Shown here: positions 26,402 through 35,238 of the stretch, in pieces
How positions within the stretch are numbered: the stretch's first letter is position 1
Layout of the letters: each line of letters opens with the position of its first letter
Assembly (NCBI RefSeq): GCF_014650335.1
Contig: NZ_BMUT01000003.1
Coordinates: 1 to 40,761, forward strand
DNA length: 40,761 bases
Reading direction: 5' to 3'
Source of the DNA: Streptomyces hiroshimensis
Lineage (GTDB): Bacteria; Actinomycetota; Actinomycetes; Streptomycetales; Streptomycetaceae
The notes under the pieces: generated by a model
Seen by the model: only the letters and a program-made list of their open reading frames with translations
Told to the model about the DNA's origin: nothing
The model's database searches: none
Translations under genes and position numbers: made by a program

Positions 26402-26585
26402 GACGGGAACCCTCTCGTACGAGACGCTCGAGCCCATCAATTCCACGAAAGCAGGTGACGGCTGGGGCCGCAACCCAGGAGCTCGGGCAGAGTTCATGCG
26501 GGGGGGGCGAAGCAGCGGCGCGTGTACGCATAGGCCGCGCCGCTGTCCGGGTCCGCGAAGCCGAGCGAGCCGGGCGACGTGGGGC

Positions 26586-28505
26586 TCAGTGCTGGGCGCA
26601 GGGCCCGGCCGGGGCTCCCGAGCGCCAGACCGTGAACGACTCACCGGGCCGCGGCGGTCGCCTCCACGACCGGGTCTTGAACCGGTGCAGGAGGCAGTCC
26701 GCTCGCGTCAAGACGAAGCGTGGCAGCGAGACGTCGAACTCGGCGGCGATCGCCTCCAGCGCCCGGCGCTCGCTTGCCCGCCCCGCTTCGTCCGCCGCCT
26801 GCGGCGTCGCGCCGTTCACAGGGCCGTAGAAGAGGTCCGGGTCCAGCGCCGGAGGTATGTCTCCGCTGCGCCGGATCTCCGCACCGTGGACGGTGAACGC
26901 GTACTTCTCTTCGCCGTTCTCCGCCACGGACAGATGGAAGACGACGGAAGAAGGGCGGTCTTGTCCGGCGGGAGTGCTCCACACCACCACCGCGCGGGTG
27001 CCGTGCGACGCTGCCACGGCCGGGGAGACGAAGCGTTCCCTGTCGAAGGCAGGCGGCTGATCGTCGAAGGCAAAGCTCCACCCCGGGCCGGCGCGGCCCA
27101 CGGAGACCACCGGCTTGTCGCCATAGATCGAGCTCTCGTCGTTGGAGTGCAGCAACCTGCGCGCATCCCAGCCCGTCATCAGCTCGTGCAGGCCAGTGTC
27201 CCCGTCCGCGCCGAGGCGCGCGGGCAGTCCTGCCGGATCGGTCCCCTCCACCAGGACGAAGCGGTACCCGGCGCTCAGGATGGTGCCTTGTTCCTGGTCG
27301 GCCAGCCATGCCAGTCCGCCGGGGTCCAGGCCCTTCGCCACGGGGCCGGGGCCGGAACCTGTGCCTGCCAGGGCCTTGGGACCTCTCGGCACGGCCAGCA
27401 GTTCCCGTGACTGCTCGGGGGTCAGCAGGGCACCGAGGAGGGAATCCCGGAGCAGGCCGAACGGTGCAAGGTGGGTGGGGTCCAGCGGCTGCCACCGGGG
27501 CAGGGCTGCGAGCAGCGTGTGCCACGCCGCCTCCGCATCACCCCAGCGGACCAGATCACGGGCCTGTTCGACGGCCGCCCCGAATGGCCCCGGCGCCGTG
27601 TAGTGAAAGGGCGCGTCCTGGTGCCGGAGCCGGCCGACATGCAGCGGATACGCTCCGTGGTACCGGTCGTCCGCCTGCGCGGGCGGGTACTCCTGGGTGC
27701 GTACCTCTGCCGACAGGCCCGGTCCCATGTTGTGGAAGTAGATTTCCCCGAGCAGCAGCCGGAGCTGTCCCAGCAGGGCCTGCGCCCGGGGCCTGCCGTA
27801 CGCCGCCGGTTCCTCGAGCATCCTTCCGGCCCTCTCGTACTCCCCGCTCAGCGCCTCGTGCCAGGCTTCCTCGACCACCGCGTCCAGCGCCCGGGTCGTG
27901 TCGTTGACGAACTCCGCCTCCCCCGATTCCTTCGCTCGCAGGCTGTGGAACTCGCGGTACATGTCCTTCATGAATGCACGGAAGGACACGTACCGTTGGG
28001 GCGGGGAATGGCTCCAGGCCTTGTGACAGTAGACGGCCCATTCGCCGTCGCCTGTGATGTCCTGCGGGTCCATCAGGACGTATGTGGCGTCGGACTCCAC
28101 GTCCAATTGCAGTGCGCGGCTCCACATGCCGGCCGCCGTGATCTCCTCGTGCGAGGAGTGTTCGCCCAGCACACTCCGGTACGTCTCACCGAAGCCGGAT
28201 TCGTCCTCGTACCAGCGGGCCTTCCCCGTACCGGCGAGAAGGTCGACAAAACCGCCGGCATTCCGCCAACCGTCACTGACTTCCAGGAACGCCCGGTAGG
28301 ACGGGGGGAGCCGGCGCCCAAGGCGCTGCTCAAGCGCCGCGATCTGCGAGCCGGAAGCGGGCGCGAAGCCCAGCCAGCGGGCCTGCCGCGCTGCTTCCTC
28401 CTCGTCCCGGAGCGGGTCGTCGGGGTCACAGGAGTCCGCCCACTCCTCGCTCCACCGCGCGAGAAAGGGCCGCCATTCGAACGTCGCGTCATTCGCTTCA
28501 GCCAT
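26586..28505 (-). CDS. Long SMI1/KNR4 (SUKH) family protein
   Basis: The product has 639 residues. The SMI1/KNR4 core lies near residues 50-170: IAALEQRLGRRLPPSYRAFLEVSDGW, split here by position only, then YVLMDPQDITGDGEWAVY and FRAFM. These are typical of SUKH proteins, which often serve as immunity proteins in toxin loci but also have other roles. The remaining ~450 residues are unusual in length for the family and include helical parts (AWHTLLAALPRW) and strand-rich parts (RAVVVWSTPA, EKYAFTVHGAEI); I do not recognise them. The ATG at 28505 starts the conserved region. The protein is cytosolic. No toxin gene is adjacent, so a canonical immunity role is not shown. Confidence 0.85.
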   Translation of the reverse strand: MAEANDATFEWRPFLARWSEEWADSCDPDDPLRDEEEAARQARWLGFAPASGSQIAALEQRLGRRLPPSYRAFLEVSDGWRNAGGFVDLLAGTGKARWYEDESGFGETYRSVLGEHSSHEEITAAGMWSRALQLDVESDATYVLMDPQDITGDGEWAVYCHKAWSHSPPQRYVSFRAFMKDMYREFHSLRAKESGEAEFVNDTTRALDAVVEEAWHEALSGEYERAGRMLEEPAAYGRPRAQALLGQLRLLLGEIYFHNMGPGLSAEVRTQEYPPAQADDRYHGAYPLHVGRLRHQDAPFHYTAPGPFGAAVEQARDLVRWGDAEAAWHTLLAALPRWQPLDPTHLAPFGLLRDSLLGALLTPEQSRELLAVPRGPKALAGTGSGPGPVAKGLDPGGLAWLADQEQGTILSAGYRFVLVEGTDPAGLPARLGADGDTGLHELMTGWDARRLLHSNDESSIYGDKPVVSVGRAGPGWSFAFDDQPPAFDRERFVSPAVAASHGTRAVVVWSTPAGQDRPSSVVFHLSVAENGEEKYAFTVHGAEIRRSGDIPPALDPDLFYGPVNGATPQAADEAGRASERRALEAIAAEFDVSLPRFVLTRADCLLHRFKTRSWRRPPRPGESFTVWRSGAPAGPCAQH

Positions 28506-28859
28506 GTCAGTGATGGTTCCACCCACCACTGACAAGGCCTGCCCCCGAACACCCCCGGAACACTGCCGCCCGCCCACCGCCACCGTGCTCGGCGCCGGGT
28601 GGGCCACCCCGGCGACGCTGCGCGGCAGCTCCAGGACCGCCGTCCCTCGCGGCGCGTGAGGTGCAGCCGCCGGCCGCCAACCGCCAGCCGCGGCCCGAGA
28701 ACGACCGGCCCGAGAACCAGCCTGGTGGTCGGCAGTCACCGCTCTCCCGTGGGAGGCGTGCGCGTCGGGGCCACCGACGTGGGCGGGAGGCTGCCGGACA
28801 CCGCCGGTGCGGACGCAATGGTGGCCGGTGCGGGGGCACACATCAGGCACTCTGTCTGC
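28506..28859. other. Intergenic region between SMI1/KNR4 and chitosanase genes
   Basis: These 354 bases hold the divergent promoters of the two neighbours. A short direct repeat, CGGCCCGAGAAC, occurs twice near 28690-28715. I see no recognisable operator or convincing promoter boxes, and no coding frame with real bias. Confidence 0.4.
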
Positions 28860-29720
28860 ATGCGCAACACCCTCGCCTCCGTCCGCCTCCTGCCTCTGGG
28901 TACCGCAGCCCTGGCCCTTCTCGCCGGCTGTTCGCCGACCTCGGACGGGACCAGTACCGCCCCTCCGCCGACCGCCACATCCCCTGCGGAGACCGGGGGC
29001 CTCGCCCCGGCTCAGCGGCGCCGCGCCGACCAGCTGGTCAGCATCTTCGAGAACGGCACCCCCGAGATCCAGTACGGCTACGTCGAGAACCTCGGCGACG
29101 GCCGTGGTGTCACCGCCGGCCGGGCGGGCTTCACCACCGGCGACGGAGACGCACTCGAGGTCATCCGGGCCTACACCGCCAAGCACCCCGGCAATCCACT
29201 GGCCCGCTTCATCCCGGCCCTTGAGCGGTCGGCGGCCGACGAGGGCAACGACGCCGACGCCCTGCCCGAGGCCGAATACATCGCGGCCTGGAAGCAGGCC
29301 GCGCGCGACCCGGACTTCCGCAGCGTTCAAGACGCCCAGGTCGACGCCCGCTACTTCTCACCCGCCCAGCGTCTGGCCGACCAGCTCGGGCTGAGGAGCG
29401 CGTTGGCGCGCGCCGAGCTCTACGACGCCTCCGTTCAGCACGGCAACAACTCGGACCCCGACGGTCTTCCCGCCCTGGTCCACCGCACGTCTGACCGCGT
29501 CGGCAGCCCCGCCCAAGCCGGCGAGCGCGCCTGGCTCAACGCCTTCTTCACCACCCGCCTCGATGACCTCCGCCACCCGTCGAACAAGGACACCCAGCAG
29601 GAATGGGCGACCTCGGTCGATCGGGTCGAGTGCCTGCGCCGGATCGCCGCAACCGGCAATGACAACCTCAAGGGTCCGCTCACGGTCACCGCCTTCGGTA
29701 CCACATACACCCTTCAATAG
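28860..29720 (+). CDS. csn: GH46 chitosanase, predicted lipoprotein
   Basis: The product has 286 residues. It starts with a lipoprotein signal: a hydrophobic core and lipobox LLAGC with Cys24. A Thr/Pro-rich linker (25-47) leads to a GH46 domain. Family signatures are DQLVSIFENGT with the predicted general acid Glu64, and YVENLGDGRGVTAGRAGF with the second catalytic Asp80, aligned by eye to Glu22 and Asp40 of the Streptomyces N174 enzyme. The domain length is normal. GH46 enzymes cut beta-1,4 bonds of chitosan outside the cell. Membrane anchoring is less usual than free secretion in this family. The ATG at 28860 has no strong ribosome binding site. The gene is convergent with the membrane-protein gene. 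Confidence 0.92.
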   Translation: MRNTLASVRLLPLGTAALALLAGCSPTSDGTSTAPPPTATSPAETGGLAPAQRRRADQLVSIFENGTPEIQYGYVENLGDGRGVTAGRAGFTTGDGDALEVIRAYTAKHPGNPLARFIPALERSAADEGNDADALPEAEYIAAWKQAARDPDFRSVQDAQVDARYFSPAQRLADQLGLRSALARAELYDASVQHGNNSDPDGLPALVHRTSDRVGSPAQAGERAWLNAFFTTRLDDLRHPSNKDTQQEWATSVDRVECLRRIAATGNDNLKGPLTVTAFGTTYTLQ

Positions 29721-29786
29721 GCCCTGCCTCGGGGCGTCACCCGACCGCCGTCACACCTCGCCCGTATAGCGGGACACGGTTGCCGG

Positions 29787-30404
29787 TCAGGCAGTACGCA
29801 GGCGCCGCCGGGTGTAGGCCACCGTGAGGACGGCGACCATGGGCCCCCACAGCAGCAACGGCACATAGCAAGCATTCATGATCCACGCTGCCACGCCCTG
29901 GGGAGCATCGGAACCGCCCGCATCGGCGGGCATGCCGCCCCAGAACATCGGCAGCGTGAACGCCGTCACCGCGAGTGCCCCCAGAGCCGCCGGAACGACC
30001 GCCGCCCCCACCGGGATGTGCTTGCCGCCCAGGAAGGGGATCCAGTGCGGCACCCTCTCGCCCCACTGACTGACCAGGCCGATCGTCAGGAAGGCGAGCG
30101 TCTCGGTGACGATGGTCAGCAAGGTGATGTAAGAGGAGGTCTCCAGGCCGGGCTGCCAGTCCTCCGCCAGTTGACCGCTCCAGCCGACGGGTATCCCCAC
30201 GGCCATGGCCATCCTCCACAGCCCTGACGGCAACACCGCAAGTGGCACGGCCCGGGCCGTCAAGACCACCCAGCGAGGGCTGGAAAGGTAAGCGGCATCT
30301 GCGGGAGTGCTGGTGTCGCCTCCAGCGTGGATGTTGGCGTTCGTATTGACGTTCACGTGCATGTTGACGTTCGCGTCGGCAGGCAGCGTCTTCGCTGGGT
30401 CCAT
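29787..30404 (-). CDS. Integral membrane protein of unknown function
   Basis: The product has about 205 residues. A polar N-terminus with an imperfect Asn-Val/His-Val alternation (ANVNMHVNVNTNANIH) is followed by about four membrane segments: VVLTARAVPLAVLPSGLW, ITLLTIVTETLAFLTIGLV, IPVGAAVVPAALGALAVTAF and CYVPLLLWGPMVAVLTVAY. The end is basic (RRRLRTA). This layout is common among Streptomyces membrane proteins next to TetR or PadR regulators, but I know no function. TCAGGAG lies six bases before ATG 30404, which decides that start over ATG 30410. It is divergent from the VOC genes and shares their regulatory region. Confidence 0.85.
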   Translation of the reverse strand: MDPAKTLPADANVNMHVNVNTNANIHAGGDTSTPADAAYLSSPRWVVLTARAVPLAVLPSGLWRMAMAVGIPVGWSGQLAEDWQPGLETSSYITLLTIVTETLAFLTIGLVSQWGERVPHWIPFLGGKHIPVGAAVVPAALGALAVTAFTLPMFWGGMPADAGGSDAPQGVAAWIMNACYVPLLLWGPMVAVLTVAYTRRRLRTA

Positions 30405-30501
30405 CACCATCTCCTGAGGGGCGTGGGCGATGCCTCCAGGCTCACAGAGCGCCCCATGGCTCACATCCCCCCGCCTCTTACAACCGACCACGGACAGTTA
30501 C

Positions 30502-30515
30502 GGTACAAAAGTACC
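30502..30515. promoter_or_regulatory. Operator-like palindrome 1 (GGTAC-N4-GTACC)
   Basis: GGTACAAAAGTACC is a perfect inverted repeat of 5-bp arms with a 4-base AAAA spacer. It lies 97 bases upstream of the membrane-protein start. The same motif recurs at 30660-30673. It looks like a dimeric regulator site of TetR, PadR or MarR type; no such regulator is in the window. Confidence 0.6.
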
Positions 30516-30632
30516 ACCATGAGTTAGTGGTGCCCACATCGAGTTAACCCACCCCCTCTCATCCGAGATGGGGGCCACGCATCACGAGACGCCTCGCGCG
30601 GGAATCCTTCGCAATTAAACCTAATGTCCGCA

Positions 30633-30662
30633 TTGCCCAGTCCATGCGATGCGCTGTACGGT
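30633..30662 (+). promoter_or_regulatory. Candidate promoter of the VOC operon
   Basis: TTGCCC at 30633-30638 and TACGGT at 30657-30662 are separated by 18 bases, an acceptable spacing for a housekeeping sigma promoter. The second operator-like palindrome begins inside the -10 box, which would suit repression. Matches to consensus are moderate, so this is a suggestion. Confidence 0.4.
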
Positions 30663-30673
30663 ACTAATGTACT
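30660..30673. promoter_or_regulatory. Operator-like palindrome 2 (GGTAC-N4-GTACT)
   Basis: GGTACTAATGTACT repeats the motif at 30502 with the same 4-base spacer; the outermost base pair is mismatched. It overlaps the candidate -10 box of the VOC operon. Confidence 0.6.
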
Positions 30674-30798
30674 GAACGACTGATGGGTGGTAGCCCGGCT
30701 CACTACGTCCGCGCCGCCGGTCGCCACCGGCCCTGGGCGGGCTCCCCGCCCCACGCCCTACGCCCCCTCCCCGCTTTTCCTCAAAGGAGCGATCCGCC

Positions 30799-31182
30799 AT
30801 GAAAGCCCCCGCCATCGCCCCCTGCCTCGGTGTGAAGGACACCCAGGCGTCCGTGGACTTCTACGAGAAGATCGGCTTCACCGCGCTGCCCGCGGGCGAC
30901 GACCCGAACGACGACATCCGCTCGCTGCTCTTCGGCGAGGACTTCGCGCTGATGGTCTACCGCGACGCCCACCTGCGGGACTGGCTGCCGGTCCTGAAGG
31001 ACCGCACGCCCGGCGCGTTCGGCATGTTCTACCTGGCCGTCGACGACTTCGCCGGCTACGTCGCCAAGATCCGGCCCCTGGTGAACGCCACCAAGGAAGC
31101 CACCCACAACGGGCAGAACCTCTTCTACTTCACCGACCCCGACGGCTACGTCATCGGCGTCGTCCAGAAGCAGGAGTGGTGA
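30799..31182 (+). CDS. VOC (glyoxalase/bleomycin-resistance fold) protein
   Basis: The product has 127 residues, one VOC module pair. Typical features are APCLGVKDTQASVDFYEKIGF at the start, a central GMFYLAVDDF and a final FYFTDPDGYVIGVVQ. VOC proteins use paired beta-alpha-beta-beta-beta units to bind a metal or small molecule. Members include glyoxalases, dioxygenases and drug-binding proteins, and the specific role cannot be told. AAAGGAG lies ten bases before the ATG. It is the first gene of a two-gene unit and ends six bases before the second VOC ATG. Confidence 0.9.
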   Translation: MKAPAIAPCLGVKDTQASVDFYEKIGFTALPAGDDPNDDIRSLLFGEDFALMVYRDAHLRDWLPVLKDRTPGAFGMFYLAVDDFAGYVAKIRPLVNATKEATHNGQNLFYFTDPDGYVIGVVQKQEW

Positions 31183-31187
31183 ACCCC

Positions 31188-31601
31188 ATGACCACCACCA
31201 AGGCCTCGACCCCGGTCGCGAAGGTCGCCTCGTACGCCTTCTGGGCCCGTGACGGCAAGGAGCTCGCCAGGTTCTACGCCGCCGCCCTGGGCTTCCAGCT
31301 CGTCCAGGAGTACCCCGACGAGCAGGGCGTGCCCACCGCGTTCCTGGTCAGCAATGCCGACGGCAGTGTGCTCTACACCTTCTACACCGCCCGTGATTAC
31401 CGTGCTCCCGCCTGGCCCCAGGACGAGTTGCCTTTCCACCTCGACCTGTCCTTCGACGACGTCGAGGCCGGTGAGAAGCGACTGCTGGAGTTGGGCGCGA
31501 CCAAGCCGGACCACCAGCCCGGCGGCGGTCAGTGGACCGTGTTGCTCGACCCGTCGGGTCAGCCGTTCTGCATCAGCGCCGCCGCCAACTGGCAGTACTG
31601 A
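31188..31601 (+). CDS. Second VOC-family protein
   Basis: The product has 137 residues: VASYAFWARDGKELARFYAAALGFQLVQEYP, in two parts around the first VOC strand and helix, then LPFHLDLSFDDVEAGEKRLLELGA and WTVLLDPSGQPFCIS at the end. The pattern fits the glyoxalase-like subgroup common in actinobacteria. AGGAG at 31172-31176 lies 11 bases before ATG 31188; a GTG at 31179 overlapping the previous stop is an alternative start. The pair may form a heterodimer or act on related compounds; that is inference. Confidence 0.9.
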   Translation: MTTTKASTPVAKVASYAFWARDGKELARFYAAALGFQLVQEYPDEQGVPTAFLVSNADGSVLYTFYTARDYRAPAWPQDELPFHLDLSFDDVEAGEKRLLELGATKPDHQPGGGQWTVLLDPSGQPFCISAAANWQY

Positions 31602-31605
31602 CACC

Positions 31606-31627
31606 CCAGGGCGCCGGGCCGCCCTGG
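31606..31627 (+). terminator. Candidate hairpin terminator after the VOC operon
   Basis: A 7-bp stem, CCAGGGC with GCCCTGG, closes an 8-base loop that can partly extend the stem. It begins four bases after the stop of the second VOC gene. Confidence 0.6.
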
Positions 31628-31928
31628 CCTGTGGCCCCGCACCCCGCCCTCGCCCTCCCGAGCGCCGGCCGGGAGGCATCCGAAGGTGGGGCTCCCATGC
31701 CGTTCGCCTCGTGTTTCAGCGTCAAGGACACCGCGGTCACCAAGCCCTGACGGTCAACGACACCAACCACAACTACGCCTGACCGCCGCTCGTGCCACCG
31801 AAATACTCAAGCCCCTCTACCTCACCCTCGTACGGGTCCTGGGCCACGAGCACTTCAACCTCCACCTGGTCCGCTGACCCCCTCCGCAGCGAACCGGACC
31901 GAATCCCCCCCCCGGAAGCCCTCGCACG
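31628..31928. other. Intergenic stretch with a possible decayed gene
   Basis: Short coding-like pieces occur in three plus frames: MPFASCFSVKDTAVTKP at 31697, whose FSVKD resembles the start of a VOC protein; ALTVNDTNHNYA ending at 31782; and ILKPLYLTLVRVLGHEHFNL near 31800-31860. They could be a decayed third VOC gene joined to another remnant. The evidence is thin and no intact gene is present. Confidence 0.3.
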
Positions 31929-33129
31929 ATGACTGCCCTGCGCCGTATCACCCCTGCCGAACGCCGTGCCCGGCTCGCCGAACGGCACCTGCTCGCCCCG
32001 GCCCACCGGGCCACCGCACCGCAGGAGGTCGCCGAGGCGCTCATAGGCCTCCACGCCACCGACCCCGCCACGGTCTTCCTCTCGGCCGCCGCCCGCATGA
32101 CCGCCCCCGCCACCGCGACCATCGACCACGCCCTCTACGACGCGACGCCCCCGCTCGCCCGCATCCGGTGCATGCGACGCACCATGTTCGTCACCCCCCC
32201 ACCACCTCGCGCCCACCCTCCACGCGGCCACCGCCAAGGATGCCCACCGCAACCGCGGCAGCGCCCTCGACCATCTCCGCACCACGCTCGGCTGGACCCC
32301 CGCCCGCTACGCCGCCGTGGAGAAGGCCACCCTCGATGCTCTGGTCGCCCGTGGCAGGGCTTCCGCCGCCGAGCTCGCCGCCGACATCCCTGACCTGCGC
32401 GAGGGTTACACCCTCAATGCCGGCAAGTCGTACGAGACCCGTCAGCGCGTGACCGCCCCGATCCTGGGAACCCTCGCCGCCGAAGGCCGCATCCGCCGCA
32501 GCCGCCCGGCCGGTTCGTGGACCTCGGCCCAGTTCCGCTGGGAACCCGCCGAACCCCTCCCCGCCATCCCCGCGGCCGAGGCCCAAACCATGCTGGCCCG
32601 CCACTACCTGGCCGCCTTCGGCCCGGTCACCGCAGCGGACCTGAAGTGGTGGACGGGCTGGACGCTGACCGACACCCGCAAGGCGATCGCAGCCACCGGC
32701 GCCGAAGCCGTCGAACTCGACGAAGGCACCGGTTACCTCCTCGCCGAGGACAACCAGCACCTCGCAGAGATCGACCACGAACCCTGGGTGGCACTGCTGC
32801 CCGGCTTGGACCCCACCTCCATGGGCTGGCGCCACCGCGACTTCTACCTCGACCCGCACCACACGGCGGCCCTGTTCGACCGCAACGGCAACATAGGCCC
32901 CACCGTCTGGGCCGACGGCCGCATCATCGGCGCCTGGGCCCAGCACCCCGACGGCCACATCAACCACCACCTCCTCACCGACCCCGGCCGCCACACCCGC
33001 GCCCTGATCAACAACGCCATCCAGCGCCTCGCCATCTTCCTCGACGGCACCCGCGTCACCCCCTGCTACCGCACACCCCTCGAACGCCAACTCGCGACCA
33101 CAGCCGCTCCCGCAACCCGCCACGGCTGA
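31929..33129 (+). pseudogene. Winged-helix DNA-binding domain protein (HTH_42/AlkZ-like) with a one-base frameshift
   Basis: The first part (31929-32190) encodes RRITPAERRARLAERHLLAP, EALIGLHATDPATVFLSAA and RCMRRTMFVTP, the standard start of the HTH_42 (winged-helix, YcaQ/AlkZ-like) family. After a run of seven C (near 32194-32200) the frame is lost. The frame one base over continues with HHLAPTLHAATAKDAHRN, then ARYAAVEKATLDALVARG, WTSAQFRWEP, LLPGLDPTSMGWRHRDFYLD and NGNIGPTVWADGRIIGAW, all typical of the family. Removing one C gives 1200 bases, an intact 399-residue protein. Relatives bind DNA and some remove damaged or crosslinked bases. It may be a sequencing error, a phase-variable tract or a fresh pseudogene. 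Confidence 0.85.
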
Positions 33130-33572
33130 GACGCCGGCAGTCCTCCGGAGCAAGACACGTCCCAACGGCCTACCTCCCTGGAACCGCCGCCGGGCCCGCG
33201 CCCGGCCCGTCCCACCCAGCGGTGCGGCCCCTCCTGAGGGGCAGTGTCGCTTCCCCACAGACCCACACACAGCCACCGCCCTCCCCTGCAACGGCTGAGC
33301 AGCGGGGAGTGCTACGGAGTCAATCCCGGCCTCCTGGCCTGTGCCCGGCCGCGGCACCGCCCTCGTACGGCACTACCGGAAAGAAGAACACCTCCATGTC
33401 CCCCTCCCGGCACTCCGTCACGCCTGCCGTACCCGGCACGCTCCGCGGCCGCGGCCGCGCCCGTTGGACGGCACTGGGACGGGCTCTGCTCCAACGAGGC
33501 CTCCCCGGCCCGGGTCGGCACGTCATCCTCCTGATTCGGCCGCCCGCGGGCAGTGCTGCCGGCCCCAGAGGG
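33130..33572. other. Intergenic or leader region before the glycosyltransferase
   Basis: A weak 6-bp hairpin (GCCCCT with AGGGGC, 33227-33242) may end the winged-helix transcript. An in-frame ATG at 33396, preceded by GGAAAGAAG, could extend the glycosyltransferase by 59 residues; that extension is Arg/Pro-rich and unlike the family. No other gene is visible. Confidence 0.4.
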
Positions 33573-35057
33573 ATGTCCACCCGCCGGACCGTACGGCTGT
33601 CGTCGCCCAGCCCGGACCGGGCCGCCACGTGGGCACCGGTGATCGTCGGGCTCATCGGGCTCGGCATCGGACTGCGGGGGATCACGCGCCCTTCCGCATG
33701 GACCGACGAGATCGTCACCCTGGACGTGGCACGGCGGTCCTGGCCGCAGCTGGTGGAGCTGCTCGGACGCGTGGACGCGGTGCACGGCCTGCACTACGTA
33801 CTGATGTACCTGGTCGGGCAAGTTGCCGGGGTCAGCGAGTTCACGATGCGTCTGCCCTCAGCGGTGGCGGTAGCCGTCGCGGCAGCCGGCCTCGGATGGC
33901 TGGGGCGGCTGCTCGGAGGCCCGCGCCTCGGCCTGTACGCGGGGCTGCTGCTCGCCGTCCTGCCCACCGTGTCGCGCTACGCACAGGAGGCCCGCTCGTT
34001 CGCCTTCGTCATGGCGGTCGCGGTACTGGCCACGGGCGCACTGGTGAAGGCGCTGGCCGGCCGTGCCCGGTGGGCGGCCGGCTACGCCGTGCTGATCGCC
34101 CTGCTGGGCTGGTTCAACGTGATGGGGCTGCTGCTGGTGGCCGCCCACGCGGTCACGATCGCCCTGCGGCGTCCCGGCCGCCGCGTAGTCATGCGCCTCC
34201 TGCCGGCCCAGGCCGCGGGCATCACCGCCGTCATTCCGCTGCTGCTCCTGGGCTTCTCCCAGCGCTCCGCCGTGGGCGAGGTTCCACAGGTCACCGCCGG
34301 AACCCCGTACAGCTACTTCACCTGGCTGCTCACCCCCGGCCAGGACACCCTCCCCGCCGCCCTGAAACTCCTGCTCACCCTCACGTCCCTCGCCGCGATA
34401 TCCCTCCTCGTGGCCCGCCGGCACACGGCCCCGCCCCTCGTCTTCGCCATCGGCGTGCCCTGGCTGGCCGTGCCCCCGCTGCTCCTCCTGGCCCTCTCCC
34501 TCGGTCAGCCCCTCTTCGCCTACCGCTACCTGCTGTTCTGCCTCCCGGCCCTGGCCTTGCTGCTCGCAGCGGCCGCCGCCCTCCTCCCGCCGCGTCGGCA
34601 ACTGCTGCTCGCACTCCTGCCGGCCCTCCCGATCACCATGTCCCACCTCGCCATACGCCAGCAGGACAGCCGTCCCTGGGACACCAGCACCGTGATCACC
34701 ACCCTGCGCAGCCGCGCCGTCCCCGGGGACGCCATCCTCTTCAGCGGCGCCCGGTGCGACCTGATCGCCACCACCCACCCCGAAATCTTCGCCCGCCTCC
34801 CCGACCTGGGCACGGCCCGGACAGCCGCCGAACGCGGCACTCTGAACAACCTGCCCGCCGACTCCACCCTCCTGAACCAGCGCCTGGCCCGTGCGCCCCG
34901 CGTCTGGCACATCACCTGCCGCCATCTTTCCCCCGGCGCTTACCGGACCGGCGACCGCACGACCGTTGCCCAGGAATACGCCCTCACCCGCACTGGCCAC
35001 ACCCCGGCCTACCACCGCAGCACCCGCGGCCTGGACATCACCCTTTACCAACGCTGA
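33573..35057 (+). CDS. Membrane glycosyltransferase, GT39/PMT-like (ArnT-type fold)
   Basis: The product has 494 residues with about ten to eleven membrane segments. After the first segment comes SAWTDEIVTLDVARRSWPQL, whose Asp-Glu pair in the first extracytoplasmic loop is the catalytic signature of GT39-type enzymes. Later landmarks are HYVLMYLVGQVAG and YAGLLLAVLPTVSRYAQEARSF, both typical of the family. The C-terminal ~130 residues are a soluble domain with RPWDTSTVITTLRSRAVPGDAILF. Such enzymes transfer a sugar from a polyprenyl-phosphate donor to an acceptor outside the membrane; neither donor nor acceptor can be named. ATG 33573 is chosen because it lies just before the first membrane segment, with AGAGGG close upstream. 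It appears monocistronic. Confidence 0.87.
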   Translation: MSTRRTVRLSSPSPDRAATWAPVIVGLIGLGIGLRGITRPSAWTDEIVTLDVARRSWPQLVELLGRVDAVHGLHYVLMYLVGQVAGVSEFTMRLPSAVAVAVAAAGLGWLGRLLGGPRLGLYAGLLLAVLPTVSRYAQEARSFAFVMAVAVLATGALVKALAGRARWAAGYAVLIALLGWFNVMGLLLVAAHAVTIALRRPGRRVVMRLLPAQAAGITAVIPLLLLGFSQRSAVGEVPQVTAGTPYSYFTWLLTPGQDTLPAALKLLLTLTSLAAISLLVARRHTAPPLVFAIGVPWLAVPPLLLLALSLGQPLFAYRYLLFCLPALALLLAAAAALLPPRRQLLLALLPALPITMSHLAIRQQDSRPWDTSTVITTLRSRAVPGDAILFSGARCDLIATTHPEIFARLPDLGTARTAAERGTLNNLPADSTLLNQRLARAPRVWHITCRHLSPGAYRTGDRTTVAQEYALTRTGHTPAYHRSTRGLDITLYQR

Positions 35058-35061
35058 CCCG

Positions 35062-35082
35062 CCACCGGGCGGTCGCCGGTGG
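35062..35082 (+). terminator. Candidate hairpin terminator after the glycosyltransferase gene
   Basis: A 7-bp stem, CCACCGG with CCGGTGG, closes a 7-base loop four bases after the stop codon. Confidence 0.6.
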
Positions 35083-35238
35083 ACCCGTCCGCCGAGCCCG
35101 GGGCAGCGAGAGCAACCCGGCGGCCCGGCCGGTGATGCCGGCACACAAACACCGCCCTTGCGGCGCCGCGGCAGTCCGGGGGCGGTCCGGCTGGTCGTGG
35201 CAGATGCGCTGCATCCAGGTGGCCGGGGTTGCGACCTT

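Noticed and set aside
31628..31928. Third VOC gene after the VOC pair
   Set aside because: Only short pieces in three frames are visible, and just one resembles VOC. Too weak to call a pseudogene.
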